Assembly: GCA_938041725.1 (NCBI GenBank)
Contig: CALISX010000582.1
Span: 1 to 10,018, forward strand
From: an uncultured Lachnoanaerobaculum sp.
Lineage (GTDB): Bacteria > Bacillota > Clostridia > Lachnospirales > Lachnospiraceae
Length of the DNA: 10,018 nucleotides
Direction: 5' to 3'
Below, piece by piece: positions 1 to 6,279 of this stretch. A model generated the notes under the pieces. That model saw only the letters and a list, made by a program, of their open reading frames with translations. It did not search any database and was not told the origin of the DNA. Position 1 is the first letter of the stretch, and each line of letters begins with the position of its first letter. Made by a program: the position numbers and the translations under genes.

Positions 1-474
1 GTAACCTCGGTCTCCACCCCCACCGCCTTGGTGCTGAGCAGACAAAATCTGCCCCAGCTTGCAGGAAGCGGAAGGGAGGCCCTAAAGGGAGGGTATGTGC
101 TGGTAAAGGAAAAAAAGGATGTGCCGGATCTGATCCTCATAGCCTCCGGCTCCGAGGTAAGTCTGGCGGTTTTGGCCGCCCAGGAGCTGGAAAAGGAAAA
201 TGTGGCTGTGCGGGTGGTCAGCATGCCCTGTACGGATATTTTTGAGGAGCAGTCTCCGGAATATAAGGAGGAGGTACTTCCCGCCGCCCTTCGGAAAAGG
301 CTGGCCATTGAAGCACTTTCCGGCTTTGGCTGGGAGCGCTACACTGGTTTGGATGGGGATGTGATTGCCATGGAAAGCTTTGGCGCCAGCGCTCCCCAGG
401 ATCAGCTGTTTAAAAAGTTCGGTTTTTCCCTGGAAAATGTATTGGAAAGAGCAAGAAAACTTTTAAAAAAATAA
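1..474 (+). CDS. tkt: Transketolase, C-terminal part (5' end outside window)
   Basis: The frame is open from base 1, so this is the last 157 codons of a longer gene. Transketolase moves two-carbon ketol units between sugar phosphates in the non-oxidative pentose phosphate pathway, using thiamine diphosphate, in the cytoplasm. The visible part begins at the end of the pyrimidine-binding domain (PTALVLSRQNLP) and continues through the C-terminal domain, with LILIASGSEVSLAV, VRVVSMPCTDIFEEQ and the family-typical ending FGASAPQDQLFKKFGFS. The catalytic ThDP-binding parts lie upstream of the window. Leu/Val starts inside this segment (for example TTG at 28) are not real starts, because the protein similarity runs straight through them. 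A terminator follows at 554-587, so this gene ends its transcription unit, apart from a possible short ORF in between. Confidence 0.93.
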   Translation, partial: VTSVSTPTALVLSRQNLPQLAGSGREALKGGYVLVKEKKDVPDLILIASGSEVSLAVLAAQELEKENVAVRVVSMPCTDIFEEQSPEYKEEVLPAALRKRLAIEALSGFGWERYTGLDGDVIAMESFGASAPQDQLFKKFGFSLENVLERARKLLKK

Positions 475-497
475 TATAGAAACAGGAGAGGTTTCGA

Positions 498-551
498 TTG
501 GAAAACCACCTTAAACCAGAGCTTTTCTTCTTGGGAATGTGCTGTTCATAG
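498..551 (+). CDS. Possible 17-codon ORF between transketolase and its terminator
   Basis: A strong Shine-Dalgarno stretch (AGGAGAGG, 484-491) stands six bases before a TTG at 498. That TTG opens a 17-residue frame, MENHLKPELFFLGMCCS, ending in TAG at 549-551. The terminator stem begins a few bases later. The ribosome binding site is better than those of several real genes in this window and serves no other start nearby. I do not recognise the peptide. It has a charged N-terminal half, a short hydrophobic stretch and a Cys-Cys pair near the end. It could be a translated micropeptide, a leader peptide tied to the following hairpin, or a chance match. Length alone gives no statistical support. 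Confidence 0.3.
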   Translation: MENHLKPELFFLGMCCS

Positions 552-553
552 CG

Positions 554-587
554 AAAAAGGACCCGGAGCTTTTCGGGTCTTTTTTTA
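554..587 (+). terminator. Intrinsic terminator after transketolase
   Basis: GACCCG at 560-565 pairs with CGGGTC at 574-579 across an eight-base loop. A G-U pair and an A-run/T-run (554-558 with 581-586) extend the stem, and the T-tract follows directly. It separates the transketolase transcript from the promoter at 605. Confidence 0.85.
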
Positions 588-599
588 TGCACTCCCTGG

Positions 600-676
600 C
601 GCGATTGACCAAAGGGGGAAAAGAATGTAAAATTTACCCGGATTAGGGAATTGGTGTATACAGCCAGGCAATCGCG
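600..676. repeat. 8-bp inverted repeat bracketing the PurF-like promoter
   Basis: CGCGATTG (600-607) overlaps the -35 element, and its exact reverse complement CAATCGCG lies at 669-676, 61 bases away. An independent 8-bp palindrome, TGTATACA, lies between them at 655-662. The arms are short and could be chance. If real, a paired-operator or looping arrangement is the simplest reading. Confidence 0.3.
605..633 (+). promoter_or_regulatory. Sigma-A type promoter of the PurF-like gene
   Basis: The -35 box is TTGACC (605-610), the spacer is 17 bases, and the -10 box is TAAAAT (628-633). Transcription would start near 640 and leave a leader of about 65 bases before the ATG at 706. I see no PurR-type box or purine-riboswitch shape in this leader. 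Confidence 0.7.
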
Positions 677-705
677 TTTTAAGATGGTTCACAGGGAGGA
701 AGAAA

Positions 706-2110
706 ATGGGCGGAATATTTGGAGTAATCAGTAAGCAGGATTGTGTAATGGATTTGTTCTTTGGTGTGGATTATCACTCCCACCTAGGAACCAGAAGGGG
801 AGGGATGGCGGTATTTGACGGGGAGATTTTCCATCGGGCCATCCATAATATTGAAAACTCCCCCTTTCGAACGAAATTTGAAAAGGATGTGGAAGCCCTC
901 CAGGGGCATATGGGGATTGGATGTATTTCCGATGAGGATCCAGCCCCTTTTGATTCAATCCCATCTGGGCAGTTATGCCATTACCACAGTGGGGAAAATC
1001 GCCAACCAGGAGGAAATCTTAAAAATGCTTTTCGCAGACCGGATGGTGCATTTCCAGGAGCAGAGCGGGGGGAAAATCAATGCCAATGAGCTGGTATCCA
1101 TTTTGATCGACTCTAAACCAAGCTTTGCCCAGGGGATTGCCTATGCCCAGGAGGTAATTGAAGGCTCCATGTCCCTGGCCATTATGACAAAGGAGGGGAT
1201 CTATGCTGCCAGGGACCGGCTGGGGCGTACCCCCCTGGTACTGGGGGCCAAGGAGGGAGCCTTCTGCATTACCTTTGAAAACCATGCCTATTTAAATCTG
1301 GGGTATCATTTTTTAAAGGAGCTGGGACCGGGGGAAGCGGTTTTTATTACTCCGGAAAAGATCACCCCGGTGCTGCCGCCCAAAGAGGAAATGAAAATCT
1401 GCTCCTTTCTATGGGTATACTATGGCTATCCCACAGCCTCCTATGAGGGGGTAAATGTGGAGCAGATGCGCTATAGATGCGGGAAGCTGTTAGCGGGACG
1501 GGATGATGCAGAGGCGGACATTGTGGCGGGGGTGCCGGATTCCGGAACGGCCCATGCCATAGGCTATGCCAATGCTTCCGGGATTCCCTTTGCCAGGCCC
1601 TTTATAAAATACACTCCCACCTGGCCCAGGTCCTTTATGCCCACGGCCCAGAACCAAAGAAATCTCATTGCCAGGATGAAACTGATTCCTGTGCAGGAAC
1701 TGATTGAAAACAATTCCATACTGTTGATTGATGATTCCATTGTCCGGGGTACCCAGCTGCGGGAAACCACGGAGTTTTTGTACCGCTCCGGAGCCAAAAG
1801 GGTGCATGTGCGCCCGGCCTGCCCCCCTCTTTTGTTTGGCTGCAAATATTTGAACTTTTCTCGTTCCTACTCGGATTATGACCTTATTACCCGAAGGATT
1901 ATCCGGGACAGGGAGGGGGAAAATGTAAGTCAGGAACTGCTCTGGGATTATGCGGATCCAGACAGTCGAAACTATAAGGAAATGGTAGAGGAAATCAGAA
2001 AAATCCAGAATTTTACCTCTTTGCGCTTCCACAGGCTGGATGATTTGTTAAAATCCATCGGAATCCCCTCCTGCAGGCTTTGTACCTATTGCTGGAATGG
2101 CCGGGAGTAA
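706..2110 (+). pseudogene. PurF-like amidophosphoribosyltransferase paralog, interrupted by one frameshift
   Basis: ATG at 706 follows the RBS GGGAGGA (694-700). Codons 706-939 give the N-terminal part, ending GCISDED. From 941 the similarity continues in the next frame (QPLLIQSHLG) to TAA at 2108-2110. The first frame alone stops at 1087-1089. Restored, the protein is about 468 residues, normal for this group. The C-terminal half has the PRPP motif DDSIVRGT (1730-1753) and cysteines matching the 4Fe-4S ligands of Bacillus-type PurF: codons 1400, 1841, and 2072, 2081 or 2090. The N-terminus reads MGGIFGV where PurF has a catalytic Cys, and the family RYAT and HNGN glutaminase motifs are absent. 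From memory, Bacteroides and Clostridia carry a similar second PurF copy beginning MGG. No purine genes adjoin, so the reaction is uncertain. Everything after the break is intact, so the lesion is recent or a sequence error. Confidence 0.8.
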
Positions 2111-2117
2111 GCTTTGG

Positions 2118-2194
2118 GGCTTCTTGCAAGCCTTGACAGGATTTAGTATAATGAACTGATGCCTGTGGCGGCACACAAGCCTTTAACAGTGTGC
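2118..2194. promoter_or_regulatory. Candidate operator repeats around the marR promoter
   Basis: GGCTT (2118-2122) and AAGCC (2128-2132) form an inverted repeat that covers the -35 element, with CTTGCAAG (2123-2130) a perfect palindrome inside it. A second repeat, GCACAC (2171-2176) and GTGTGC (2189-2194), lies just downstream of the expected transcription start. MarR proteins bind palindromes as dimers and often repress their own genes, so either repeat could be the site. No match to the known FabT operator is evident. Confidence 0.35.
2124..2152 (+). promoter_or_regulatory. Promoter of the marR-metG-traX-tatD-rsmA operon
   Basis: The -35 box is TTGCAA (2124-2129), the spacer is 17 bases, and the -10 box is a perfect TATAAT (2147-2152). 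A consensus TTGACA at 2133-2138 lies only eight bases before this -10 and has no suitable -10 of its own, so it is probably not used. Transcription should start near 2159, giving a leader of about 128 bases. No clear terminator separates this promoter from the PurF-like gene, so some read-through is possible. Confidence 0.72.
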
Positions 2195-2286
2195 GCATAA
2201 GACTGATACAGCAGGAGGCCTGGAGTCTGCCGCAGGGGAGTTTACACAGGAAAGCAGCAGAGGGTATCCGCAAAAGGGGACGATGC

Positions 2287-2775
2287 ATGGGGGATCAGGG
2301 ATTTGGAAAATTTAATGAGATACTCACAAGGCTTTTTCGTGAAATCCTGGATTTAGAGGAGAAGGCCCTGACGGGATCGGATTTTCAGGATATTACCAAT
2401 AACGACATGCATGTGATGGATGTGATCGGACTCAAGGAAACCAAAAATATGTCCGCCATTGCCCAGCAGTTGTCGGTAACTGTGGGTTCCTTAACCATTG
2501 CAGTGAACGGGCTGGTAAAAAAGGGCTATGTGCTGCGCAGACGCTCCGAAAAGGACAAGCGGGTGGTGCTTTTAAGCCTTTCCCCCAAGGGGGCGGCGGC
2601 CTACAGACATCATCAAAGGTTTCACCGGGAGATGGTCAACGCCATGCTGGAAAACCTGAATGGACAGGAAACCCTTATTTTGCTGGAGGCTTTGCAAAAA
2701 ATTGACCGTTGGATCTTAAAAAATGCTGATGGATTCATAGTTTCTCCCAAGGCCCCCAAAAGTATAGGATCATAA
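2287..2775 (+). CDS. FabT-like MarR-family transcriptional regulator
   Basis: This is a 162-residue winged helix-turn-helix repressor of the MarR family. ATG 2287 is chosen because AAGGGGA (2274-2280) sits six bases upstream. A GTG start at 2191 would add 32 residues with no family character and would overlap a hairpin. The recognition region is about residues 55-80 (MSAIAQQLSVTVGSLTIAVN), followed by a basic wing, RRRSEKDKRVV (84-94). NNDMHVMDVIG (38-48), the VTVGSLT segment and RHHQRFHREMV (107-117) resemble streptococcal FabT, which represses fatty-acid synthesis genes. Here the gene heads an operon of translation and wall genes, with metG 22 bases downstream, so its target here is unknown. 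The C-terminus runs about 15 residues beyond the usual last helix. Autoregulation is plausible from inverted repeats at its promoter, but this is inferred. Confidence 0.88.
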   Translation: MGDQGFGKFNEILTRLFREILDLEEKALTGSDFQDITNNDMHVMDVIGLKETKNMSAIAQQLSVTVGSLTIAVNGLVKKGYVLRRRSEKDKRVVLLSLSPKGAAAYRHHQRFHREMVNAMLENLNGQETLILLEALQKIDRWILKNADGFIVSPKAPKSIGS

Positions 2776-2797
2776 TACCATAGGAAAGGAATCTTCC

Positions 2798-4777
2798 ATG
2801 TGTCATAAACATAATAATGAACCCTACTATATTACCACGGCCATTGCCTATGCCTCGGGAAAGCCCCACATCGGCAATACCTATGAGATTGTTTTGGCAG
2901 ATGCCATTGCCCGGTTTAAAAGGCTCCAGGGCTATGATGTGTTTTTCCAAACCGGCACAGACGAACATGGGCAAAAAATAGAAAACAAGGCCAAAGAGGC
3001 AGGGGTATCCCCCAAGGAATATGTGGACCAGGCAGCAGGCCAGATTCGCAGAATCTGGGATTTGATGAATACCTCCTATGACAAATTCATCCGCACCACG
3101 GATGATTACCATGTGGAGCAGGTGCAAAAGATCTTTAAAAAACTCTATGACCAGGGGGATATTTACAAGGACTGCTACCAGGGGCTGTATTGTACAGCCT
3201 GCGAGTCCTTCTTTACAGAATCCCAGCTGGTGGAGGGGAAATGCCCGGACTGCCATGGAGAGGTATATCCGGCCAAGGAAGAGGCCTATTTCTTTAAGAT
3301 GAGCAAATATGCAGACAAGCTCATTGCCCATATCCAGTCCCATCCGGAGTTTATTCAGCCTGTCTCCCGGAAAAACGAAATGATGAATAACTTTTTGCTG
3401 CCGGGGCTGCAGGATCTTTGTGTCAGCCGAACCAGCTTTACCTGGGGGATTCCCGTATCCTTTGATGAAAAGCATGTGGTGTATGTGTGGCTGGATGCTC
3501 TGACCAATTATATTACGGGACTGGGCTTTGACTGCGGAGGACAGCAGGGAGAACGGTACAACCGGTTTTGGCCTGCAGACCTGCACCTGATTGGAAAGGA
3601 CATTATCCGCTTCCATACCATCTATTGGCCCATTTTCCTGATGGCTTTGGATATCCCTTTGCCAAAACAGGTATTTGGCCATCCCTGGCTTTTACAGGGA
3701 GAGGGGAAAATGAGCAAGTCCAAGGGCAATGTGCTGTATGCAGACACTTTGGTGGATTTTTTTGGCGTAGACGGAGTACGGTATTTTGTGCTCCATGAAA
3801 TGCCCTTTGAAAATGACGGGGTGATCAGCTGGGAGCTGATGGTGGAACGGTTTAATTCCGACCTGGCCAATGTGCTGGGCAACCTGGTGAGCCGCACCAT
3901 TTCCATGACCAATAAGTATTTTGACGGCATTATCACCAATGCAAAGGAGTCCTGGGAGCCAGGACAGATGGAAATTGATACAGAGCTAAAGGATACGGTG
4001 CTGCTGGCAGTGGAGAAGGCCTCCCGGAAGATGGAGGATTTGCGGGTGGCGGATGCCATGACAGAGATCTGGGCCATTTTTAAGCGCTGCAACAAATATA
4101 TTGATGAAACTACCCCCTGGATTTTGGCAAAGGATGCCTCTAAAAAATCCAGACTTCAGACGGTGCTTTACAATCTGGCAGAATCCCTGACCATTGGGGC
4201 CTCCCTTTTGGCGGCCTTTATGCCGGAGACTGCAGAAAAAATCCTTGCCATGCTGGGAACCACATCCAGGGATTATGGGGATATGGGAAGCTTCGGCCAG
4301 TTTATGAGCGGCACCAAGGTAACAGGGGAGCCGGAGATTTTATTCCAGAGACTGGATCTGACCCAGGTGCTGGAGCGGGTTGAGGCGGTTTTAGCCCCGG
4401 AGGGAAAGCCGGAAGAGAAAAAGGAAGAGGGCATGGATCCAGAGCCCAAGGCGGAGATTGTATATGAAGATTTTGCCAGGCTGCAGATTCAGGTGGGAGA
4501 GATTCTGGAATGTGCAGAGGTGCCCAAGTCAAAAAAACTTCTTTGCTCCCAGGTAAAAATCGGCTCCCAGGTGCGCCAGATTGTTAGCGGCATTAAGGCC
4601 TGGTATTCCCCCAAGGAGATGGTGGGGAAAAGGGTGCTGGTGGTGACCAATCTTGCTCCCAGAAAACTAGCCGGGGTAGAAAGTCAGGGAATGATTCTTT
4701 GTGCAGAGGATGACGCAGGAAACCTGGTTTTGGTTTCCCCGGAGAAGGAGATAAAAACCGGTTCCCAGGTAATGTAA
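2798..4777 (+). CDS. metG: Methionine--tRNA ligase
   Basis: This is a 659-residue class Ia aminoacyl-tRNA synthetase that charges methionine onto initiator and elongator tRNA-Met. The ATG-binding signature is PHIGN (residues 23-27) and KMSKS is at 304-308. A zinc knuckle has Cys132, Cys135, Cys149 and Cys152. The Rossmann fold, connective domain and anticodon-binding helical domain follow in the usual order. A charged linker (about 525-553) leads to a C-terminal EMAP-II-like tRNA-binding domain (about 556-659, YEDFARLQIQVGEI), which in bacterial MetRS also supports dimerisation. Length is normal for the form carrying this domain. The start has a good RBS, AAAGGA (2785-2790). It follows the MarR gene by 22 bases, which leaves no room for a T-box or SAM riboswitch, so expression depends on the operon promoter. 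Confidence 0.97.
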   Translation: MCHKHNNEPYYITTAIAYASGKPHIGNTYEIVLADAIARFKRLQGYDVFFQTGTDEHGQKIENKAKEAGVSPKEYVDQAAGQIRRIWDLMNTSYDKFIRTTDDYHVEQVQKIFKKLYDQGDIYKDCYQGLYCTACESFFTESQLVEGKCPDCHGEVYPAKEEAYFFKMSKYADKLIAHIQSHPEFIQPVSRKNEMMNNFLLPGLQDLCVSRTSFTWGIPVSFDEKHVVYVWLDALTNYITGLGFDCGGQQGERYNRFWPADLHLIGKDIIRFHTIYWPIFLMALDIPLPKQVFGHPWLLQGEGKMSKSKGNVLYADTLVDFFGVDGVRYFVLHEMPFENDGVISWELMVERFNSDLANVLGNLVSRTISMTNKYFDGIITNAKESWEPGQMEIDTELKDTVLLAVEKASRKMEDLRVADAMTEIWAIFKRCNKYIDETTPWILAKDASKKSRLQTVLYNLAESLTIGASLLAAFMPETAEKILAMLGTTSRDYGDMGSFGQFMSGTKVTGEPEILFQRLDLTQVLERVEAVLAPEGKPEEKKEEGMDPEPKAEIVYEDFARLQIQVGEILECAEVPKSKKLLCSQVKIGSQVRQIVSGIKAWYSPKEMVGKRVLVVTNLAPRKLAGVESQGMILCAEDDAGNLVLVSPEKEIKTGSQVM

Positions 4778-4783
4778 TATGCC

Positions 4784-4788
4784 GGAGG
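4784..4788 (+). promoter_or_regulatory. Ribosome binding site deciding the traX start
   Basis: GGAGG lies five bases before ATG 4794. The upstream in-frame ATG at 4779 would have to precede this site and has no Shine-Dalgarno of its own, so 4794 is the better start. Confidence 0.75.
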
Positions 4789-4793
4789 CAAGT

Positions 4794-5465
4794 ATGCAGG
4801 AAAAATACCGGGTCTTTTCCGGAGGAGGCTTAAAGCTTCTGGCCATACTCAGTATGGTGATAGACCATGGGGGACTGGTGATTTTTGGAGAGGCTCTGCC
4901 CTATACTCCTTTTCACAACAGGATCTATTGGATCATGCGCTGCATCGGGCGGCTGGCCTTTCCGATTTTTTTATTTCTTTTGGTGGAGGGATATTTCCAC
5001 ACCAAAAATTTAAAAAAATATATGATCCGGCTGTTTCTCTTTGCCCTTATATCGGAAATTCCCTATGATTTGGCCTTTTCCAAAACCCTGTTTGACTTCA
5101 GCAGCCAGAATGTATTTTGGACTTTGCTGATTTCCGTGGGGATGTTTGCGGCTATTGAGCGTTTTCCGGATTTTTATCTGCTTTGCATTGTGGCAGCAGC
5201 TGGGATTTCCTGGCTGATCCAGGCAGATTATGTGTATATGGGGCCTATTATTGCAGCAGTGCTTTTTATCTGCCGCAATCAGGTGCTGCGAAGGAATATC
5301 CTTACAGCCATTTCCCTGTGCTTTGAGCCTCCGGCTATTGCATCCCTTCTTCCCATCAACCTTTACAATGGGAAAAAGGGAATTTCCTTAAAATATTTTT
5401 TCTATATATTCTACCCGCTGCATCTTTTGCTTTTATATGCAGTGTGGTGGTATTTAACCAGGTAA
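4794..5465 (+). CDS. TraX-family integral membrane protein
   Basis: This is a 223-residue, very hydrophobic protein with roughly seven or eight membrane segments (about 13-31, 52-68, 75-95, 105-121, 127-143, 150-165, 168-188 and 203-221). The TraX family pattern is clear: LKLLAILSMVIDHGG near the N-terminus, IGRLAFPIFLFLLVEG (51-66), SEIPYDL (87-93), and a C-terminal NLYNGKKG (189-196) before the last membrane helix. In F plasmids TraX acetylates the pilin N-terminus. Chromosomal homologues in Firmicutes have no agreed role, and acyl transfer to a cell-surface substrate is only a guess. No conjugation genes are nearby. It follows metG by 16 bases and ends three bases before tatD, so it is co-transcribed with both. 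Its insertion between metG and tatD is unlike the classical Bacillus order. Confidence 0.85.
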   Translation: MQEKYRVFSGGGLKLLAILSMVIDHGGLVIFGEALPYTPFHNRIYWIMRCIGRLAFPIFLFLLVEGYFHTKNLKKYMIRLFLFALISEIPYDLAFSKTLFDFSSQNVFWTLLISVGMFAAIERFPDFYLLCIVAAAGISWLIQADYVYMGPIIAAVLFICRNQVLRRNILTAISLCFEPPAIASLLPINLYNGKKGISLKYFFYIFYPLHLLLLYAVWWYLTR

Positions 5466-5468
5466 ACA

Positions 5469-6269
5469 ATGACAATGAAAACGTTCCCCGGACTTAGCAG
5501 TCCGGGATTAATTGATACCCATGCCCATTATGATGATCGGGCATTTCGAAAAGACCGGGAGGAGATTGTTTCCTCTCTGGAAAAAAAGGGGATTCTTCGG
5601 GTGGTAAATATTGGCTCCACCTATGAAAGCAATGCGGACTGCCTTTCCCTTTCCCATGCATATCCCCAGGTGTTTGCAGCTGTGGGAGTCCATCCTTCGG
5701 AAACGGCAGCCATGAACGAGGAAAAATTTTTGAATATCCAGGCTATGATCCAGGATAAAAAGGTGGTGGCAGTGGGGGAGATCGGACTGGACTATCATTA
5801 TCCCGACCCGCCCAGGGACCATCAAAAATATTGGTTTTTGCGGCAGCTCAGTCTGGCAAAGGAAAAAAATCTTCCTGTGGTGATTCATTCCCGGGAGGCA
5901 GCATCAGATACCATGGAGATACTGAAAAAAGGAGAATACTTCCATGGAGTGATCCACTGCTATTCCTATGCCCTGGAGCAGGCCAGAGAGTATACTGCCC
6001 TGGGATTTTTCTTAGGCATCGGCGGGGTGCTTACGTTTCAGAATGCAAAGAAATTAAAGGAGGTGGCGGCACAGATTCCATTGGAATACTTGGTCTTGGA
6101 AACCGACTGCCCCTACCTGGCTCCGGTGCCCTTCCGGGGAAAGCGCAATTCCTCTTTGTATTTGCATTATGTGGCAGAGGCCATTGCCGCTATCAAAGGT
6201 ATTTCTACAGAAGAGGTAGTGGAGGCAACCTTTGAAAATGCAAAAAAACTCTATCCCAAACTGTATTAA
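5469..6269 (+). CDS. TatD-family metal-dependent DNase
   Basis: This is a 266-residue TIM-barrel hydrolase of the TatD family (YabD/YcfH-like). It matches 3'-5' DNases that act in DNA clearance and repair in the cytoplasm, although exact substrates vary. Metal ligands are all present: H18 and H20 (DTHAHYDD), E104 (GEIGLDYH), H140 (VIHSREA), H163 (HCYS) and D213 (ETDCPYLAP). The start is less certain than the rest. ATG 5469 and ATG 5475 are both in frame, and only a weak AGG (5460-5462) overlaps the end of traX, so translation is probably coupled to traX. The family core normally begins near residue 14 (LIDTHAH), so the first 13 residues are an extension. Its codons carry a strong hairpin at 5487-5506. 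The gene following it is rsmA, without the usual rnmV in between. Confidence 0.93.
   Translation: MTMKTFPGLSSPGLIDTHAHYDDRAFRKDREEIVSSLEKKGILRVVNIGSTYESNADCLSLSHAYPQVFAAVGVHPSETAAMNEEKFLNIQAMIQDKKVVAVGEIGLDYHYPDPPRDHQKYWFLRQLSLAKEKNLPVVIHSREAASDTMEILKKGEYFHGVIHCYSYALEQAREYTALGFFLGIGGVLTFQNAKKLKEVAAQIPLEYLVLETDCPYLAPVPFRGKRNSSLYLHYVAEAIAAIKGISTEEVVEATFENAKKLYPKLY
5487..5506 (+). other. Perfect 8-bp hairpin in the first codons of tatD
   Basis: CCCGGACT (5487-5494) and AGTCCGGG (5499-5506) pair perfectly over a four-base loop, TAGC. There is no T-tract, so this is not a terminator. It begins about 10 to 15 bases after the start codon, where mRNA structure affects initiation most. It encodes a repeated PGL-SS-PGL peptide. 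Confidence 0.55.
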
Positions 6270-6279
6270 AGGAGATGCC

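Noticed and set aside
931..950. Programmed ribosomal frameshift in the PurF-like gene
   Set aside because: There is no slippery heptamer, no stop codon at the junction, and no evident downstream stimulator. An indel or sequence error is simpler.
1490..2032. 180-codon reverse-strand frame opposite the PurF-like gene
   Set aside because: It lies wholly opposite a clearly conserved coding region and shows no recognisable motif or RBS.
2133..2152. TTGACA followed by TATAAT before marR as the promoter
   Set aside because: The spacer is only eight bases. TTGCAA at 2124-2129 gives a 17-base spacer to the same -10 and is the better -35.
2191..2286. GTG start at 2191 for the MarR regulator
   Set aside because: It overlaps an inverted repeat, has no RBS and adds residues outside the MarR fold. 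ATG 2287 has an RBS six bases away.
2776..2797. T-box or SAM riboswitch controlling metG
   Set aside because: Only 22 bases separate marR and metG, too short for either element.
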